From Lucifuga dentata (Eukaryota; Chordata; Actinopteri; Ophidiiformes; Bythitidae): DNA of 64,000 nt. Position numbers and translations under genes: made by a program. The stretch lies in contig VXCM01000478.1 in NCBI GenBank assembly GCA_014773175.1, positions 12,501-76,500 on the forward strand, written 5' to 3'. The notes under the pieces were generated by a model. That model ran no database searches. It was not told where the DNA came from and was given only the letters and a program-made list of their open reading frames with translations. Below, one piece after another: positions 13,041-32,722 of the stretch; the stretch's first letter is position 1, and each line of letters begins with the position of its first letter.

Positions 13041-16000
13041 TGAATCCAGGGCATTTGCAGCTTTTCTCTAACCATCAGCCTCTCTCCAGGTAAGGTAGAT
13101 CACTGCTCAGCCAAGTCTTGCATTTCCAGTTTCCAGTCCACCTGATGCAGCTTCCACCCAATCAGCTCCTGTTACTAAGTATTAAATATTGGCAAACTGG
13201 CAGGCTGTTTGGCAGACTGCAGCACCTTATCTCATAGACATGTTGTAAAGGAGTAAATGTTGTACGGGGTTTCTCTTCCTGTTCACGCTGGTGTGTCAAC
13301 AGACCACAGTAATAATATCACAACAGTTTACAAATCCCACACACACGCACACACACACACAGAGAACATCCATACCTGTGGTTTCCAAACCAGGTTCTAA
13401 GGCGGTTTAAGAGTCCAGGACAAGATTCCAGCTGGTTCCCTGCAAAATGCATCACACTTTAATTTCATTGTTCTGATATACCTGATAATTTTATTCAGCT
13501 TTTGTCCCGTCTGAGTGGACTCCTACAGCTGCGAGATACTGAGAACATCAAAAGTTTGACATACCAGCTGGAAAAATGCTGTTTTTATCTTTTACAAACA
13601 CACCAAGCATGACGCAGAAAGAAAATAAGATCATACATTTATTTTTATTCAAGCTCGAACACCATCAGATGAGACAGCGATGGGACACTGAGACAGAACC
13701 TTTATCAAACTGTGATCTATATATGTTTCCATGAAATGAAAACTTTTACGACCCATAGTTCAAATTGATTATCCACATTTGTAGGAGAGAAGGTTTATCA
13801 AATCATCTCTCACTTTCACCATGGGTGTACAGTAGATCACTGCTTGACAGAAGAGCCGCTACTCCAATGAATTCATTAGCAGGCTAAATTAAAATGGCCC
13901 ATCTGGTGCAAGTTGATAAATAGCCCACAAACTTGCAGAGTAAAAGTCTTTCTGTTAAGCTGTATTAATGTTTTAATTTATTAGCTCTGCAGCGAAAGTT
14001 TATTTTATTTTTTTTTTATTTTTCATTTTTGATTGACTGTAGGGTCAGCATAGAGTTTGGAAAAGAGATTGAGTCTTTCTCAAGGACACTTCAACAGCCT
14101 TTGGTATGGTGGTAAATGCATTTCCTCTTGCCCTAAAAACACCTGGAAGTGTCACACAGCTTTGCTTGGACATAAATGACTGAAAGTGAAGTTTCTTGGA
14201 TTTGGCAGCTCTCATACCGTTCTAGAAGCTGCCGACTGAGCTTTGAGAGAAGCAAGCCTCTGTGGAGTGAAGATAAGGCTCCACCTGCTAGCCACGCTCA
14301 TCAGAGCATTTGTGTGTTTGAATGTGTGTGTTTGTCTGTGTGTGTCCCTGTTCCAGGCCTGCCAAGATAAGTGGCTCTCAGGCACCCAACTGTAAAAACT
14401 CAGCTACACTAAAAACCCAGCAGAGATCAAGTCAAACAGTGCAAAAGAAAAATATAAGCACTTCTATACAGTGGAATATAAATAAAAAGGTCATTTCCTT
14501 TCAAGTATCAATAGAGATGTCTTTTAGCTTCTTATGGTGCCATATTATTATGAATTAATATTATTATTATAAGTTATATCATTATTAGCTGGCCGAAAGG
14601 CGAATTATACACGTGGTGTTTCTCTCATGGTAACAGATGCTGTGACAATATGTACAGTATGTTCCTTATTTATTTTCCAGAGCAGCATATCATAGAGCAG
14701 ATACAGTACAGTACATTTACACAGAACAAACGACAGCCATCCCTTAACATAAAAATAAATAAAACCACAGACATGACAGGTGTAAAGTCAATAATTAACT
14801 TGTTTACCATTCTAATTAAAGTTTAGATTACCTTGTAATCAAAATTGATCCCATGCCTCTTTTGTTTTCAGTTTCCTGTTTTTATCTTGGACAAGTTATT
14901 TTTTCTTTGTCAAGGTCCTTTGATATTGCTACTCATACCATGATTTGATTTATTTGCCAATATACAAATGACATAAAACAGGAGAAGTCAAGATGATACA
15001 AAATGATTTACAAAGACCTATGAATGCTGACTTATGAATACTGAAAAAGAAACAGGCACATAAAAGGAACAAGGAATAAGGAATACTTTCTCTGTCACTT
15101 TAAACAGCTAATACTTGTGTGTACTTTTTGAATTTCTTTAATTAAAAAAAAAACTTTTTAAATTTGTACCTTGAAATATCTTATGCTTAGTTACTTTTTT
15201 CATATCTTTTGTCTTAAGTAAAGCAATTTAAACAGCATTTGTCTATGAAATGTTCTATATAAATAGAAGACAAGAGTACCTTGTGAAGATATTGTACTGA
15301 ATTACATTAATTCCCTAGAGGCTTGCCCTAGCCATGATCATATGCATCTAATCCCAACCCTAATCCCCACTTTAACCCTAAAATCAAGTCTTAACTTTAA
15401 AAATAATTGGTTATCCTTGTGAAGAGTCCCTAGATAGGACAACTCACAACTCCCCATGTCTATACAAAATGACCAGATTTTTTGACCCTACAATGTAATG
15501 AATACAGTCATCAGAATTACAGAATACTTGGATATCTTCTTTCCCCACAGATCAAGAATCTGTTGTTCCACCTAACCACACCAAATAAAGTCTGTTGTTC
15601 TTCTTCTTCTTCTACAGTAATTTGTACTTGCAACTACACAGTGTTACACCCATACACACAGCTGCTACTACTTACAATGCTGACAGAAACTCTCCATCGT
15701 TTCTGTAATTCCTTTCTCACAGTTTCTGAGAAAATGACAGGAAGTATAAAAGGAAGTGAAGCACTGAGCTTGTGCGTGTCATCTGCACTTGTGTCTCGTG
15801 GTGTTACGGCACATCTCTAAATGAAGACATGAGGAATATCGTAAAGGCTTCTTAAACCCTGCAAGAAACCATGCAGATGAAGACTGATGAGCAGAGACAG
15901 GGTGTGAGTGTGTGTATATGTGTGTGTGAATGCAAGTGTTTGCTGAAAACTAAGAAGTAAGTAGATACCACGAGTCACAAGTCATGCTTGTGTCAAAGTG

Positions 16001-16045
16001 AAGGAGTGTGTGTGTGTATGTGTGTGTGTGCCTGTGGTGCAAATC

Positions 16046-16152
16046 ATGACAAGAGCAGCACTCATCAAACTTCTCATTCTCGTGATCCTTGCCTTTATTC
16101 TCTGCCTCCCAGAATTCTTCAAGTTATACAGAGGTGGGTCATCCTCGATTCT

Positions 16153-16199
<47 letters not shown>

Positions 16200-19100
16200 A
16201 CATGCTATCAACTGAGAATTTCTTAAGCAATGAGAGAAATGTTAGCTCTCAGTTATCATCAACCAAATGATGGTTCACAAAAACCTGAATCTGAGTTTAG
16301 CTTCCAACCTACACTGAAACTCTCTGCACGCGCACACGCACACACACACACACACACACATTGTAAGCGCTAAAGAAGAAAAGCACCCAGACAACACACA
16401 ACCAACAGCAGCAACAAATGTCAGTCAGTGGAAACTAGAAACTTTGGGTGGAAAATGTATTGTGTCTTGGACCTACAGGCCCTGAATCTGCTCTCATCCC
16501 AGCAGGAAAGAACGTCATCACACCACACATTATAACACAATACAGCCATCCACAGCATTATTATTACATGTGGGGCCATAACTAAGTGTCCTCATACCTA
16601 AAATATCTGATAAGTTCATATATCATCAAAATTCATGACCTAATGCATAACTAGTCTAAAATCACTGGGTGGATCTTACAGCATAAAAGTAGAAAACAGC
16701 CACTATCTGCCAAGTACAGTCATACCTTTCATAACAACAAATTAAAAGCAGCTGTGTAGCTATAAAACGCAGTCAAAAACAGAGAAGAGCATAACCACTA
16801 AGCCTACATGCTACCGGAAAAGAAAATTATTTTAAGTGAATAGCTCAAGTAGTAGTCAAAATAAATAAAATTAAATAAATAAATAATTTATGTTACCAGA
16901 GCACAGAGAATTTTCATTCCATCAATTCCTTCTTCTTTACAATGAAAATTAACAGATTTTTCTTTAGGATTGACATCCTAAAAAAAAAAAAACTGGTCCT
17001 GTATAATGGAAAGTTTTTGTCCTATATAGATATAAGTTTTGTGTATCAAATCAGAAGATCTAGCGTCGACCTAACTTTCTTTATCTATGTAACATTTCAT
17101 AGAAGTTGAACCTGAAAATAAACGGATGCATTTGATCAATAGAGGAAGTCGAAAGGGGCGGGGCTACACCTGCTAATCAGAAACAATGCAAAAATTTCCT
17201 GACATCTTATTTCCAGTTACCTCAGAACTCGGATTTTTCCGACCTCCTATTTGGAAAAATGCATTGGCACGGCACTTGAAGTAAACTGTAAGGAAACCCG
17301 GACCTAATTAATTAATTATCATTGTAACACAATCCAACCAAATAGTCCTGTAGTCTGATGCTGCGTTCAAGCTATCTCAGAAGTTGGATTTTACCTCAAA
17401 TGTAAAGCCAAATGTAAACAGTCAAATGTAAACAAAAGCATGGCTGTACACTAATAAATACTGTAAGACTGATAAATTGAGTGACGTCATATTTGTGAAT
17501 TCGGGGTAGATAATTTTGGTCCGAGATTCCCATTATGAGCTCCGACTTCAAATGCCGTTTCAACCCATTTTTCCAAGTAGGAAGTCGGAATAAATCCGAC
17601 TAGTAAATTAGAAAAATCCGACTTCTGAAGTAGCTCGAACGCAGCATTACTTAGCAAGTAGGCCCTATTACTAATGCTGCGTTTGAGCAACCTCGGAAGG
17701 CGGACTTTTCCCAGTTGGAGGCCGACTTCCGACCTCAAACCGTTCCAGCCAAATGTAAACAAAAAAGCATGGCTGAATGCCAGTAAATACTGTAAGATTA
17801 AATAAACTTGAATGCTAACTAAAGTAAAGTTAAACTACTGGACTGTTTGGTTGTGTTGTTTTACAATGATATTAATCACAGTGGGTATTAAACATTTGTG
17901 CAGATNGGACTGTTTGGTTGTGTTGTTTTACAATGATATTAATCACAGTGGGTATTAAACATTTGTGCAGATGAGTAATAATTTACACGTATCAATGGCA
18001 AACAGTTATTATACGCTGTGCATAGTTAACTTGGCGATATAGTTTGACATTTTTATTTCAATGTCACGTCAGAAAAAAAAATACTTTTATTCACTTGTTG
18101 CTGATCAAAGCTGGCTTCCACAGGCGCCGCCATGTTGAGTGACGTCATAATCGTGAAGTCGGGGTAGAGTTTGGAGAGGGTTTCCCAGTCGGTGCTCCGA
18201 CTTCAACTGCCGTTCCAATGCATTTTTCCAAGTAGCAGGTCGGAAAAAATCCGACTGTAGAAAAAACAATAACCAACTAAATTAATTACTCAGCTAATTG
18301 AAATTAAAAATAACTTAATTAAGATTTACATACCCGGTACTATTTACTGTATTATACGCTTTTGTAGTCAAGAATTTTCTGTATAAGTTGCAAACGAAGG
18401 GAGAAAAACGTCAATGTGTAGCAGTATTGCTAGCTACGTGTATAAACATGCACTTGCTAACCTATCACAACTATTAGAAGTCACCATATGAGTCAATACT
18501 AAGCCCAATATGAAAAGAAAATTTAACAAACTTTGTGCCAGCCAGATCCCGGTCAATAGAGAAAAAAAATTATTGTTTAGAAGAGATATTTTCACATTAA
18601 CTTTCACGCTGTCACCTTATTGCACATCTACCTTTTTTTTTACAGGTACTTACTGAGCTTCAAAATAAAAGCTCCCAAGCTATAAAATAAAACTTAAGTC
18701 ACACAATAAAATAATCTTGTAAAAGCAAATGTAGGATGAAAGGCATAAAATGGTGACTATATTAGGCCACAACAAGTAAGTTCTTGCCCAAAACCTTATA
18801 TTTGCAGACATGGAAAATTAAACCTGCAGAAACTTTAAAAGAAGTAAACATTATTTTGTGTAGTCCTTTAATCCCGTTTCTGCCTGTTTTTGTAGTCTCC
18901 ATCTGTCTTAACTGAATCTGCAGTCAAAAATAGCTCCATACTGCACTGGCAGCTGCTTTCAAACTGTTTCAGTTGCCTTGGAAAGTTAGGTGTTTTATTT
19001 ATTTATTTATTCATTTTTTAAGACAACTTGCTTTAAAAGTTTTGTAGTTGTGTAGATGTGTTTGCCATTACTGGCCTTGCCTTTTTGTCTCTCTCCTTTC

Positions 19101-21933
19101 CTGTCTTTCTGCATGTCTGATAATTTTGAGATCAGTAGAATTGTGGCTGTGACTTTGATTTGAAATCACTTTTTTACTTTCTCCCTGCTCCTGAAAGATT
19201 TCTGAAACCATGTTCTGTTGTTCATTCTTATCATTTCAGTATCAAGAGTTCAATTCATCTGCCTGCCCTACCAACCCTGTGAACAAGGGAACTGGATGAG
19301 GATGGGGCAACATGAAAAAAGGGATGCTGAGGTGAGGAGAGAGGACACAGGTATGTGTCACCCTTCTCAGACTCCGGGAAGTGAAAAGTTGGAGCCAGCC
19401 TGCACCCAAGGGTGTCTTGGTAACATGACAGACCCTGGCTTAGATTCCATGAATGGCAACAATAATCAAGGCATGAGCTGGTTCATGTGCAAAACTGACA
19501 GGGACATGACAAGATTCCACATCAACAACTTATTGTCAGGTATAGTTTGAGCCTCTAAATCTTGTAGTTATTTTATAGGTGAGAAGATCAATCTATCTGT
19601 CTATCTTCTGTCATCTGTTAATTTACCCATCCATCTATCTACTTGTAGATCTGAAGTTATATCTGGAGGTGTCTGTGGAGCTTCAGCTTGGGGATGCACA
19701 CACCCTGAATCTCACCTTGTATGGCCTCAGCAATCACAGCTCCCTATACCTCCACCTACCTGAGCAAGAGAATGAAGAGGAGGAAGAGGATGTGAAAGGA
19801 CAGAAAGAAGCATTGTACTGCTGTTTCACCACACTACCCACCTCAGAGTCCACCAATCACAGCTGCTGTCTCCTTTGGCTCGCCAATCAAACAGTTTTGA
19901 CTGCAACAGCAAAAGAAAAGCTACCATGGAAACGGACAGGAAAAGGTTGGTGTCAGGATAAGAGAGAGTTTCTTTATTCCCAGTGCGTGGCTTTACTTTG
20001 AGAATATTAGCAGAGGAGAGGAGAGGAGAGGAGAGTCAGAGACAGGCTGGTCAGTTTCCATTATGAGTGAAACATATTCTATTTCATTGAAATCTGCCTC
20101 GATACTCAGTCATTTTATTTAATAGGAACATTCATTTCACTTAGACGTATGCATGACTTCCATCTCGATTTTTTTCTATTTCTGTTCCTCCACCTATACT
20201 CCACTGTCTGATCAATCAGACTTTCAGAGACTTCTAGTACATTGTAATCCACTGCACTGTATCTCAAAGCTTTTATTGATTTTGGCTAGATTTCCATGTA
20301 TTTGGCTTTCCCACACTCCCCCATGCTTAAGGCCAAGTCATCTTTTCCAGGGCAGTGTCACACTGAAAGCTGAATATCCGTCTCATTTTCATCTTACTGC
20401 CCCATTTTTCCATGAGCCTTTCACATACCAGCCTGCCCTCTCATCTTTCCTTTCCTTTCCTGCTCTTTTCTACCCTTGTGGCTTTTGCAAATAATTCTTC
20501 TTATGTATTTTCTATTTATTTTATCCTCCCACATGCTCACAAATTCTAGCTCTGTCTCTGTAACTCTAAGTTTGTAGAGAGTAAATCACATGCTAGATTC
20601 CTTTTGAGAACTAAATGTTATTTTCGCATCTTATGGCCCTGCTTGGGTAAAGACATTACTTCTATTATAAAAAAAATCTCTCTCTCTCTCTTGCATCACT
20701 AGATGAATGGAGATGTATGTTCAAGATCCTGTGGCTGGCTTTGGTCTGTGTGGTGCTGCTGACTATAGCCACAACTGTGCTGGGACAAATCTACTGGAGG
20801 AAATGCTGCAGTGAGACAGACAGAAAGAAAGACAGACACACACACACGCACATGCACATTAGGCTTGTCTCATTCCTTTGAAGTGACCTGAAAATGCTTC
20901 CTTTCTTCTCTTTTGTCAGAAAAGCCCAATGTGTGCTCTGTCAGCTACAACTTCACCGGTCAGCAGTTGAATGGTAAAAGAAATGCATGGTTTATACACA
21001 TGCATGCACGCAACCACACACATACACACACCGTCTCATCTCATTTTGTCTTTACTCCCATTCATGCAGTGTACATACACCTTGCCATAAAGGTTCCATT
21101 GATTTGTCTGAATAAGAGCAGATGACACTCTTTTTCTCTCACTCTCAAAATCTCATTTTACTTTCATTTATCTTGAAATATTAACCATGTACAGTATCAT
21201 GGATAGACGTTTACTGCATCCATCTAAAACCTGTTTCCTCATAATGCAGAAAAAAGATCTCATAATTCTCTGATAATGGTCTGAATAAACTAATGAAGTC
21301 TGTATCATGTCATCGTTATGACCTGCCTGCAAATCATTTATAATTATCTTAGAATTTAAATATCTTTTCTCAGAATTAGTAGAAAATTAGCCTGATTTTT
21401 TGAATGCAGTAGTCTTAAATGTGCAATAATACTTGATGTATGTTTCAACTAGTTGGAGAGAAGCACACAGAAATCACCACTACCAAAGGTAACTGACTTT
21501 AGTACATTGTAAACAGTATAAACTTACAGCAATCCAGACTATTATTTCATTAAGTTTTATGTTCATGAAGACTTATGAGTCAACAGGGGCATGATATTAA
21601 GCTGAGTAATGTCATGAGAGCAGAAATATTATATAATCTGAGGAATTTATATTGTCCAATAGAGATGATGCTTCACACCTTTGCTCCTCGCTGTTGGCCA
21701 GGTCAGTTCTTGAACACACACACACACACACATACTTTGTATGAAAATCAATGAATTAAATGTTCTTTTTTAATGAACAGGACTATCACCCATTGAGGAA
21801 GATGAAACTCCAGGTAGGAAATTCAACACACATATGCACATACACACAACATACAAAAACACACACTTTGACGTGGCAAAGAAAGCATAAGACAGGGACC
21901 ACGTAGGTCAGGTAACATACAGAACAAAGCTTT

Positions 21934-21969
<36 letters not shown>

Positions 21970-22777
21970 ATAGTCTGTATGTCCATCTTTCAGATGTCTC
22001 AGACAGTTTGCTGGATGAAAATGTTGATCATCAGTCATACGACATCACTGGAGGCTTTAATGGTAAACTAGTAGTCAGTTGTGTGTATATTCTAGCTGTT
22101 TGTCACTGTGCTAAAAAGCAAGAACATATATTATTTTTGCTGTTTTGAAGAAGACGTCGCTGTTATTTACTATGTTCAGTGTTTTCAAGTCTGAACATTC
22201 AGCATGTACGGTGGGCTCCAAAAGTCTGAGACCACATCAAAAATCTGTGATGTTTTCCATGTAAATCTGGAAATAATCAGAAAGTCTGACATTACAAGAA
22301 ACTCTTTGGAACATTGTCAGATCATGCTGGGATAACTTGGCTCATCAGGTTTTGCACAAACTTGTGGAGTCCATGCCAGCTGGAGTGATGCTGTCATTAA
22401 AGCAAAAGGGGGGCATACCAAAGATATTCTGAAATTCATGTATATTTTTCAAAGATTCAATTTTTCACTCAAATTGTTAAGATGGTAAGATGATATCATC
22501 ATTTGTAATGAAAAATCTTGTATTAAATTCAAAAAGAATGCAAAAATAGAAGCATTTTCACAGTGGTCTCAGACTTTTGGACCCCACTGTATATCTTTAA
22601 GTATATTTTTATTTTAATGAGCAATGAAATGTAGCGCAAGTTGTGAACTGAAAAGTGAAATGAAACTGACCTTTTAAATTAATTTTCTCACTCCCGTCTG
22701 TTTTTCAACCATCACCAGCACATCTGCATCACCATGGCCACCCTTCCACCTCTTTTCTCACAGAGGAGCAGGACTGA
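16046..22777 (+). CDS. tmem156: tmem156, type I transmembrane protein 156 (9 coding exons)
   Basis: Exons: 16046-16133, 19240-19539, 19649-19945, 20703-20810, 20920-20973, 21453-21488, 21781-21813, 21994-22062, 22719-22777. The sum is 1044 nt, 347 residues plus stop; I recall the human protein as a little under 300. Every intron is GT-AG and phase 1. Exon 1 encodes a start plus a hydrophobic signal-anchor ending LPEFFK, very like the human TMEM156 start (LPEYFK). Residues 30-228 are extracellular, rich in Cys and with N-glycosylation sequons (NMT, NLT, NHS twice, NQT). Exon 4 holds the single membrane span, about residues 237-259. The cytoplasmic tail is acidic and ends in a His-rich stretch. 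Function is not established in the family. The neighbours klhl5 (divergent) and fam114a1 (convergent) match mammals. The exon 3 donor (AAAAG|GTTGGT) is weak. A strong alternative donor in exon 2 at 19350/19351 (ACAG|GTATGT) is also phase 1 and would remove 63 residues. Confidence 0.85.
16157..16196. repeat. (GT)n microsatellite just inside tmem156 intron 1
   Basis: A pure GT run of about 40 bases begins some 23 bases after the exon 1 donor at 16133/16134. A second CA run lies at about 16336-16360. Confidence 0.9.
17211..17276 (+). mobile_element. Fragment related to the TGCTGCGTTC inverted-repeat family
   Basis: The stretch containing acctcagaactcggattttt and ggaaaaatgcattgg matches internal/terminal parts of the two fuller elements that follow in the same intron (17357-17648 and 17673-18259). 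The termini are missing. Confidence 0.45.
17357..17648 (+). mobile_element. Nonautonomous inverted-repeat element, copy A (tmem156 intron 1)
   Basis: The left end reads atgctgcgttcaagctatct, and the reverse complement of the right end reads atgctgcgttcgagctactt. The match continues through cagaagt(t/c)ggatttt, giving about 36 bp of terminal inverted repeat. About 290 bp long with no coding capacity. The interior carries aaatgtaaacaaaagcatgg and a perfect TGACGTCA palindrome at 17482-17489. The superfamily is unassigned because no clean target duplication was made out. Confidence 0.7.
17673..18259 (+). mobile_element. Nonautonomous inverted-repeat element, copy B (longer, right end incomplete)
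   Basis: It begins aatgctgcgtttgagcaacc, homologous to the left end of copy A 25 bp upstream, and shares the same interior (aaatgtaaac, agcatggctgaatgc, TGACGTCA at 18140-18147, gtcggggtagag). It ends near gtcggaaaaaatccgactg without the full terminal repeat. A 66-bp block (17840-17905) is repeated after the N at 17906; this is probably an assembly duplicate, so the true element is shorter. Confidence 0.65.
21937..21968. repeat. (GT)n microsatellite upstream of tmem156 exon 8
   Basis: A GT run of about 32 bases ends some 25 bases before the exon 8 acceptor (catctttcag at 21993). Confidence 0.9.
22209..22589 (+). mobile_element. Tc1/mariner-type MITE in tmem156 intron 8
   Basis: The left end after TA reads cggtgggctccaaaagtctg, continuing agaccac. 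The right end is its reverse complement: gtggtctcagacttttggac, then cccactg before TA. This gives about 28 bp of terminal inverted repeat flanked by TA on both sides (22207-22208, 22590-22591), the hallmark of Tc1/mariner insertion. It is 381 bp long with no transposase frame. Confidence 0.8.
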
Positions 22778-22860
22778 AAGAGCAAGAACAGAACAGAAAT
22801 GGACTTCATGTACACTGGAGGAAACTAAAGACAACAGCAACAGAAAATTTTAAGGATTGC

Positions 22861-22866
22861 AATAAA
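22861..22866 (+). promoter_or_regulatory. Poly(A) signal of tmem156
   Basis: AATAAA lies 84 bases after the tmem156 stop codon. It faces a minus-strand AATAAA at 22902-22907. Confidence 0.65.
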
Positions 22867-22901
22867 AACACCAAGAGCCGCTGGGTGATGGTTAAACCAT
22901 G

Positions 22902-22907
22902 TTTATT
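22902..22907 (-). promoter_or_regulatory. Candidate distal poly(A) signal of fam114a1
   Basis: TTTATT on the plus strand is AATAAA on the minus strand, about 1.15 kb past the fam114a1 stop. A nearer candidate exists at 23879-23884. Which one is used cannot be told from sequence. Confidence 0.4.
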
Positions 22908-24027
22908 TTTAACATCTCATCCTCTGACAGTCAAAGGCACTTTATTAGAGAGCAGTTTTAATATTACATCAGTAAATGGTCCAAGCCTGCACAAAAGAAT
23001 TGGCTCCCAAACATTATCCAGCCTGCATTACAGATCCTTCTGCATTCTGAGGAGGAAGAATGTCTGACAGGCTTAACCAAATCAGCTACAGCTGATGATA
23101 ATTTAAGAGACGTTTAACAAATCTTTTCTTTGCTTAGCAGCTTTCTTGCCTAAATCAAAGTATCTGTAAAGGAATGAAGCAGAATTAGTGAATTCGAAGA
23201 GGAAATGTGCTCTAACTTCCTAAACATGCAAGGATCTGTGGACTGGAAGCTAAGAGCCAATTTAAGACCATACATGTCATTTAGTTTTTAAGAGTAGCAG
23301 CACAGCCATAAATAATTACAGAGTAATTCATTTAACTCCTCAATTCATACAAGAGTGGAGTAGGACAACCAGTTGTTTTTTTTTTTAATCAAAGAATAAT
23401 GATCAAAATTTTCTCTTAAATCCAACTGCATGACCATGAAATACATAATGTAATGTTTCTTCATACTGCATATATTTCAAATATAAACAACAAACTGAGC
23501 AAAAACAGTGGCATTATCACCAATACTGTCATTTTAACTTATATCAGATTAAAGTATTTCAGCAAAATAGATATGTGACTAGTGTTACTGCAGAAATAAC
23601 AATGGATCGTCTATTACATTAGTGCAAAGAACGCCTAATATACATTAATGTAGAATCCCTTCAACACAGAGGAAAACATCAGTACTTTGTTTTTGGTTGA
23701 GCTGTAGGAGTTGACAAAGTAGCATCTTAGTTTATCAATCAGAACAAGTCACAGCTCAGCTCGAATCCGATCTGAGCACAAACAAAAATCACAAAGCAAC
23801 ATTCAGAGATACAACATGGAAAAGCCACACATACAAACATGACAGTAGGAACAGGAAAAGCCTGTATGTATGTACCTATTTATTAAGTTATCTTCAATAT
23901 TATATACTGCATGTAGACAGTTTATGGCACTTGCTATAGACATAAGCACTTAATCTGGCATTATTTCTCTTTTATACCTTACTGTACAACAATAGTTACA
24001 TTAAGACATGCGGTGTGCTAGCAGGTA

Positions 24028-24058
<31 letters not shown>
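22908..24058 (-). other. fam114a1 3' UTR / 3' flank
   Basis: This AT-rich, non-repetitive stretch has no exon-like structure. It is downstream of the fam114a1 stop codon and contains at least two minus-strand AATAAA motifs (23879-23884 and 22902-22907). I infer it is wholly or partly 3' UTR. Confidence 0.45.
24039..24058. repeat. Microsatellite abutting the fam114a1 stop codon
   Basis: On the minus strand the TAA stop (24061-24059) runs directly into a CA repeat of about 20 bases. The 3' UTR therefore begins inside a microsatellite. Confidence 0.85.
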
Positions 24059-31253
<7,195 letters not shown>

Positions 31254-31259
31254 GGTAAT
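31254..31259 (-). other. fam114a1 5' UTR part of the first coding exon
   Basis: The acceptor TTTTTTGTCCTCCAG (minus strand) ends at 31260, leaving ATTACC before the ATG. Transcription must therefore start in an upstream exon. Confidence 0.6.
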
Positions 31260-31260
31260 C

Positions 31261-32722
31261 TGGAGGACAAAAAATCTTCCACTTTATTGGAGAAGGTGCA
31301 GATTCGTACTTCTTTATGAATCTCTTTATCCCGCAACAAAAATACTGTTTACATGAATGCAACTTCACACGTATGAAAATTGTTAATATAAGTATTATTT
31401 CCTCTGTAGAGACATTCAACTTCGAAACATGAGATTCTACTATCTTTACATGAAATAAAACTTCCTGTTTGAATTAAAAGTGGTGCCACACACACACACA
31501 GACACACACACTAGGATATGATTTAGTCCTATGCTGCATATTTATTTTTAGTGTTATCAAAGGAGAGGATGAAACCTGATCAGAACAGCCAATCCTGGAT
31601 CAATATGTTGACACTGATTTATTCTGCTGTTTCTCAGTTTACTGGCCGTCCCACAACCCCTACAAGGACCGCCGATGGTTCCTACACCCCACCCCACAAC
31701 CACTGTTTTAGATAGAAGTACCATCAGGGATTTAGTGGAAAGCAAACACACTTTAACAGATTCACTCACCTTTGAAATGTGACATAAATCTTTGTAGATA
31801 TCATATTATAATAACTTTTATTATAGCAAATTGTACTGATGTATAACATGTGTGGACACAGGTTGTACAGACAAAAGCACTATTTTTTTTCTTTGGTGTC
31901 TTTTTTAAATTAATTATTAATTATTATTATTATTATTAGTGCCTTATATTCATTATTGGAAATTGGGATGTTGCACTACTGGTTGCCACTACATGGGTCA
32001 ACATCGCCTCCTTTTGGCGAGTTATTGTAAATGCATCCACATGAACGCTGTCATCTCTTCAGTTTCATCAATTTTGTTTGTTCAAAAGCATAATGTTATT
32101 AAGAACAGCGTCATCATGTACACAAAACAATTTGCAAAAATAAATAGATAAAAACAATTTTTACAAATCAAAACTGTTCACAATAACAAAATACATTTCC
32201 ATTAATACTGCCAGTCTGCAAAACAAGTTAGGAGTTGCAGTTCCTTTAGTTTATGAGTTTATTTCTGACAATATTTTCACTCTTAGCATTCTAAATGTTA
32301 GAATGGGTAAATGAGCTGAGCAGAGGCCTATAGTTATCAAAATGTAGCTTAAACATGTTGCTGAGATAACTAAGGATGGCCAAATCAGCAAAATCATTCA
32401 TTTCATATTCAGGAATACAATGCGACCGCTTTCCTCTTAGCTCGAACATTCGGCGTTGGCTTTAACGTTAATTCAACATTCTATTAAAACGTGACATGCA
32501 AAACAACAACAACACAGTAAAAAAAAAAAACCGCTTATCAGTTTCAAAGACAATTTATGACAACTAGGTTATTAAACGCAGAACTGCATTGACATCAAAC
32601 AAACACGCAGCAAATTCCTTATAAGATCTTCATAGGTCGTGTTGCAGATTAATGCCTGTCAGTAAAAACAAACTTAAAAAGCTCAGATTGTTTTGTTTGT
32701 GTGAAGTCACGGTGCAGCTCAC
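31261..32722. other. fam114a1 5' intron, no other gene seen
   Basis: This is the putative intron between the noncoding exon at 32.7 kb and the first coding exon. It is AT-rich with a short CA run near 31490, an ATT-repeat stretch at about 31920-31935 and an A run at 32519-32530. No coding exon or leucine-rich-repeat frame was found. Confidence 0.5.

Larger units (their letters stand above)
653..16045. other. Gene-poor interval between klhl5 and tmem156
   Basis: No multi-exon coding structure or recognisable protein segment is seen across this 15 kb. Reading frames here are short or made of Cys/Val and Thr/His runs from CA repeats. It contains microsatellites at about 1091-1122, 2547-2588, 2956-2982, 4112-4130, 7312-7353, 7481-7504, 9372-9404 and 12231-12258, single Ns at 8952 and 9371, and a degenerate interspersed repeat at about 12.48-13.04 kb. 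A GC-richer, non-repetitive stretch at 1262-1495 is open on both strands, but I could not assign it. Regulatory DNA for klhl5 and tmem156 is expected somewhere here and cannot be pinpointed. Confidence 0.6.

Noticed and set aside
15340..15410. Telomere-like ccaaccctaat / aaccctaaaat phrases
   Set aside because: Only a few imperfect units, and a similar phrase in reverse occurs near 25.9 kb. More likely part of an old dispersed repeat than an interstitial telomere array.
17906..17972. Tandem duplication within tmem156 intron 1
   Set aside because: The two 66-base copies are identical and split by one N, matching the assembly-join pattern seen at other Ns.
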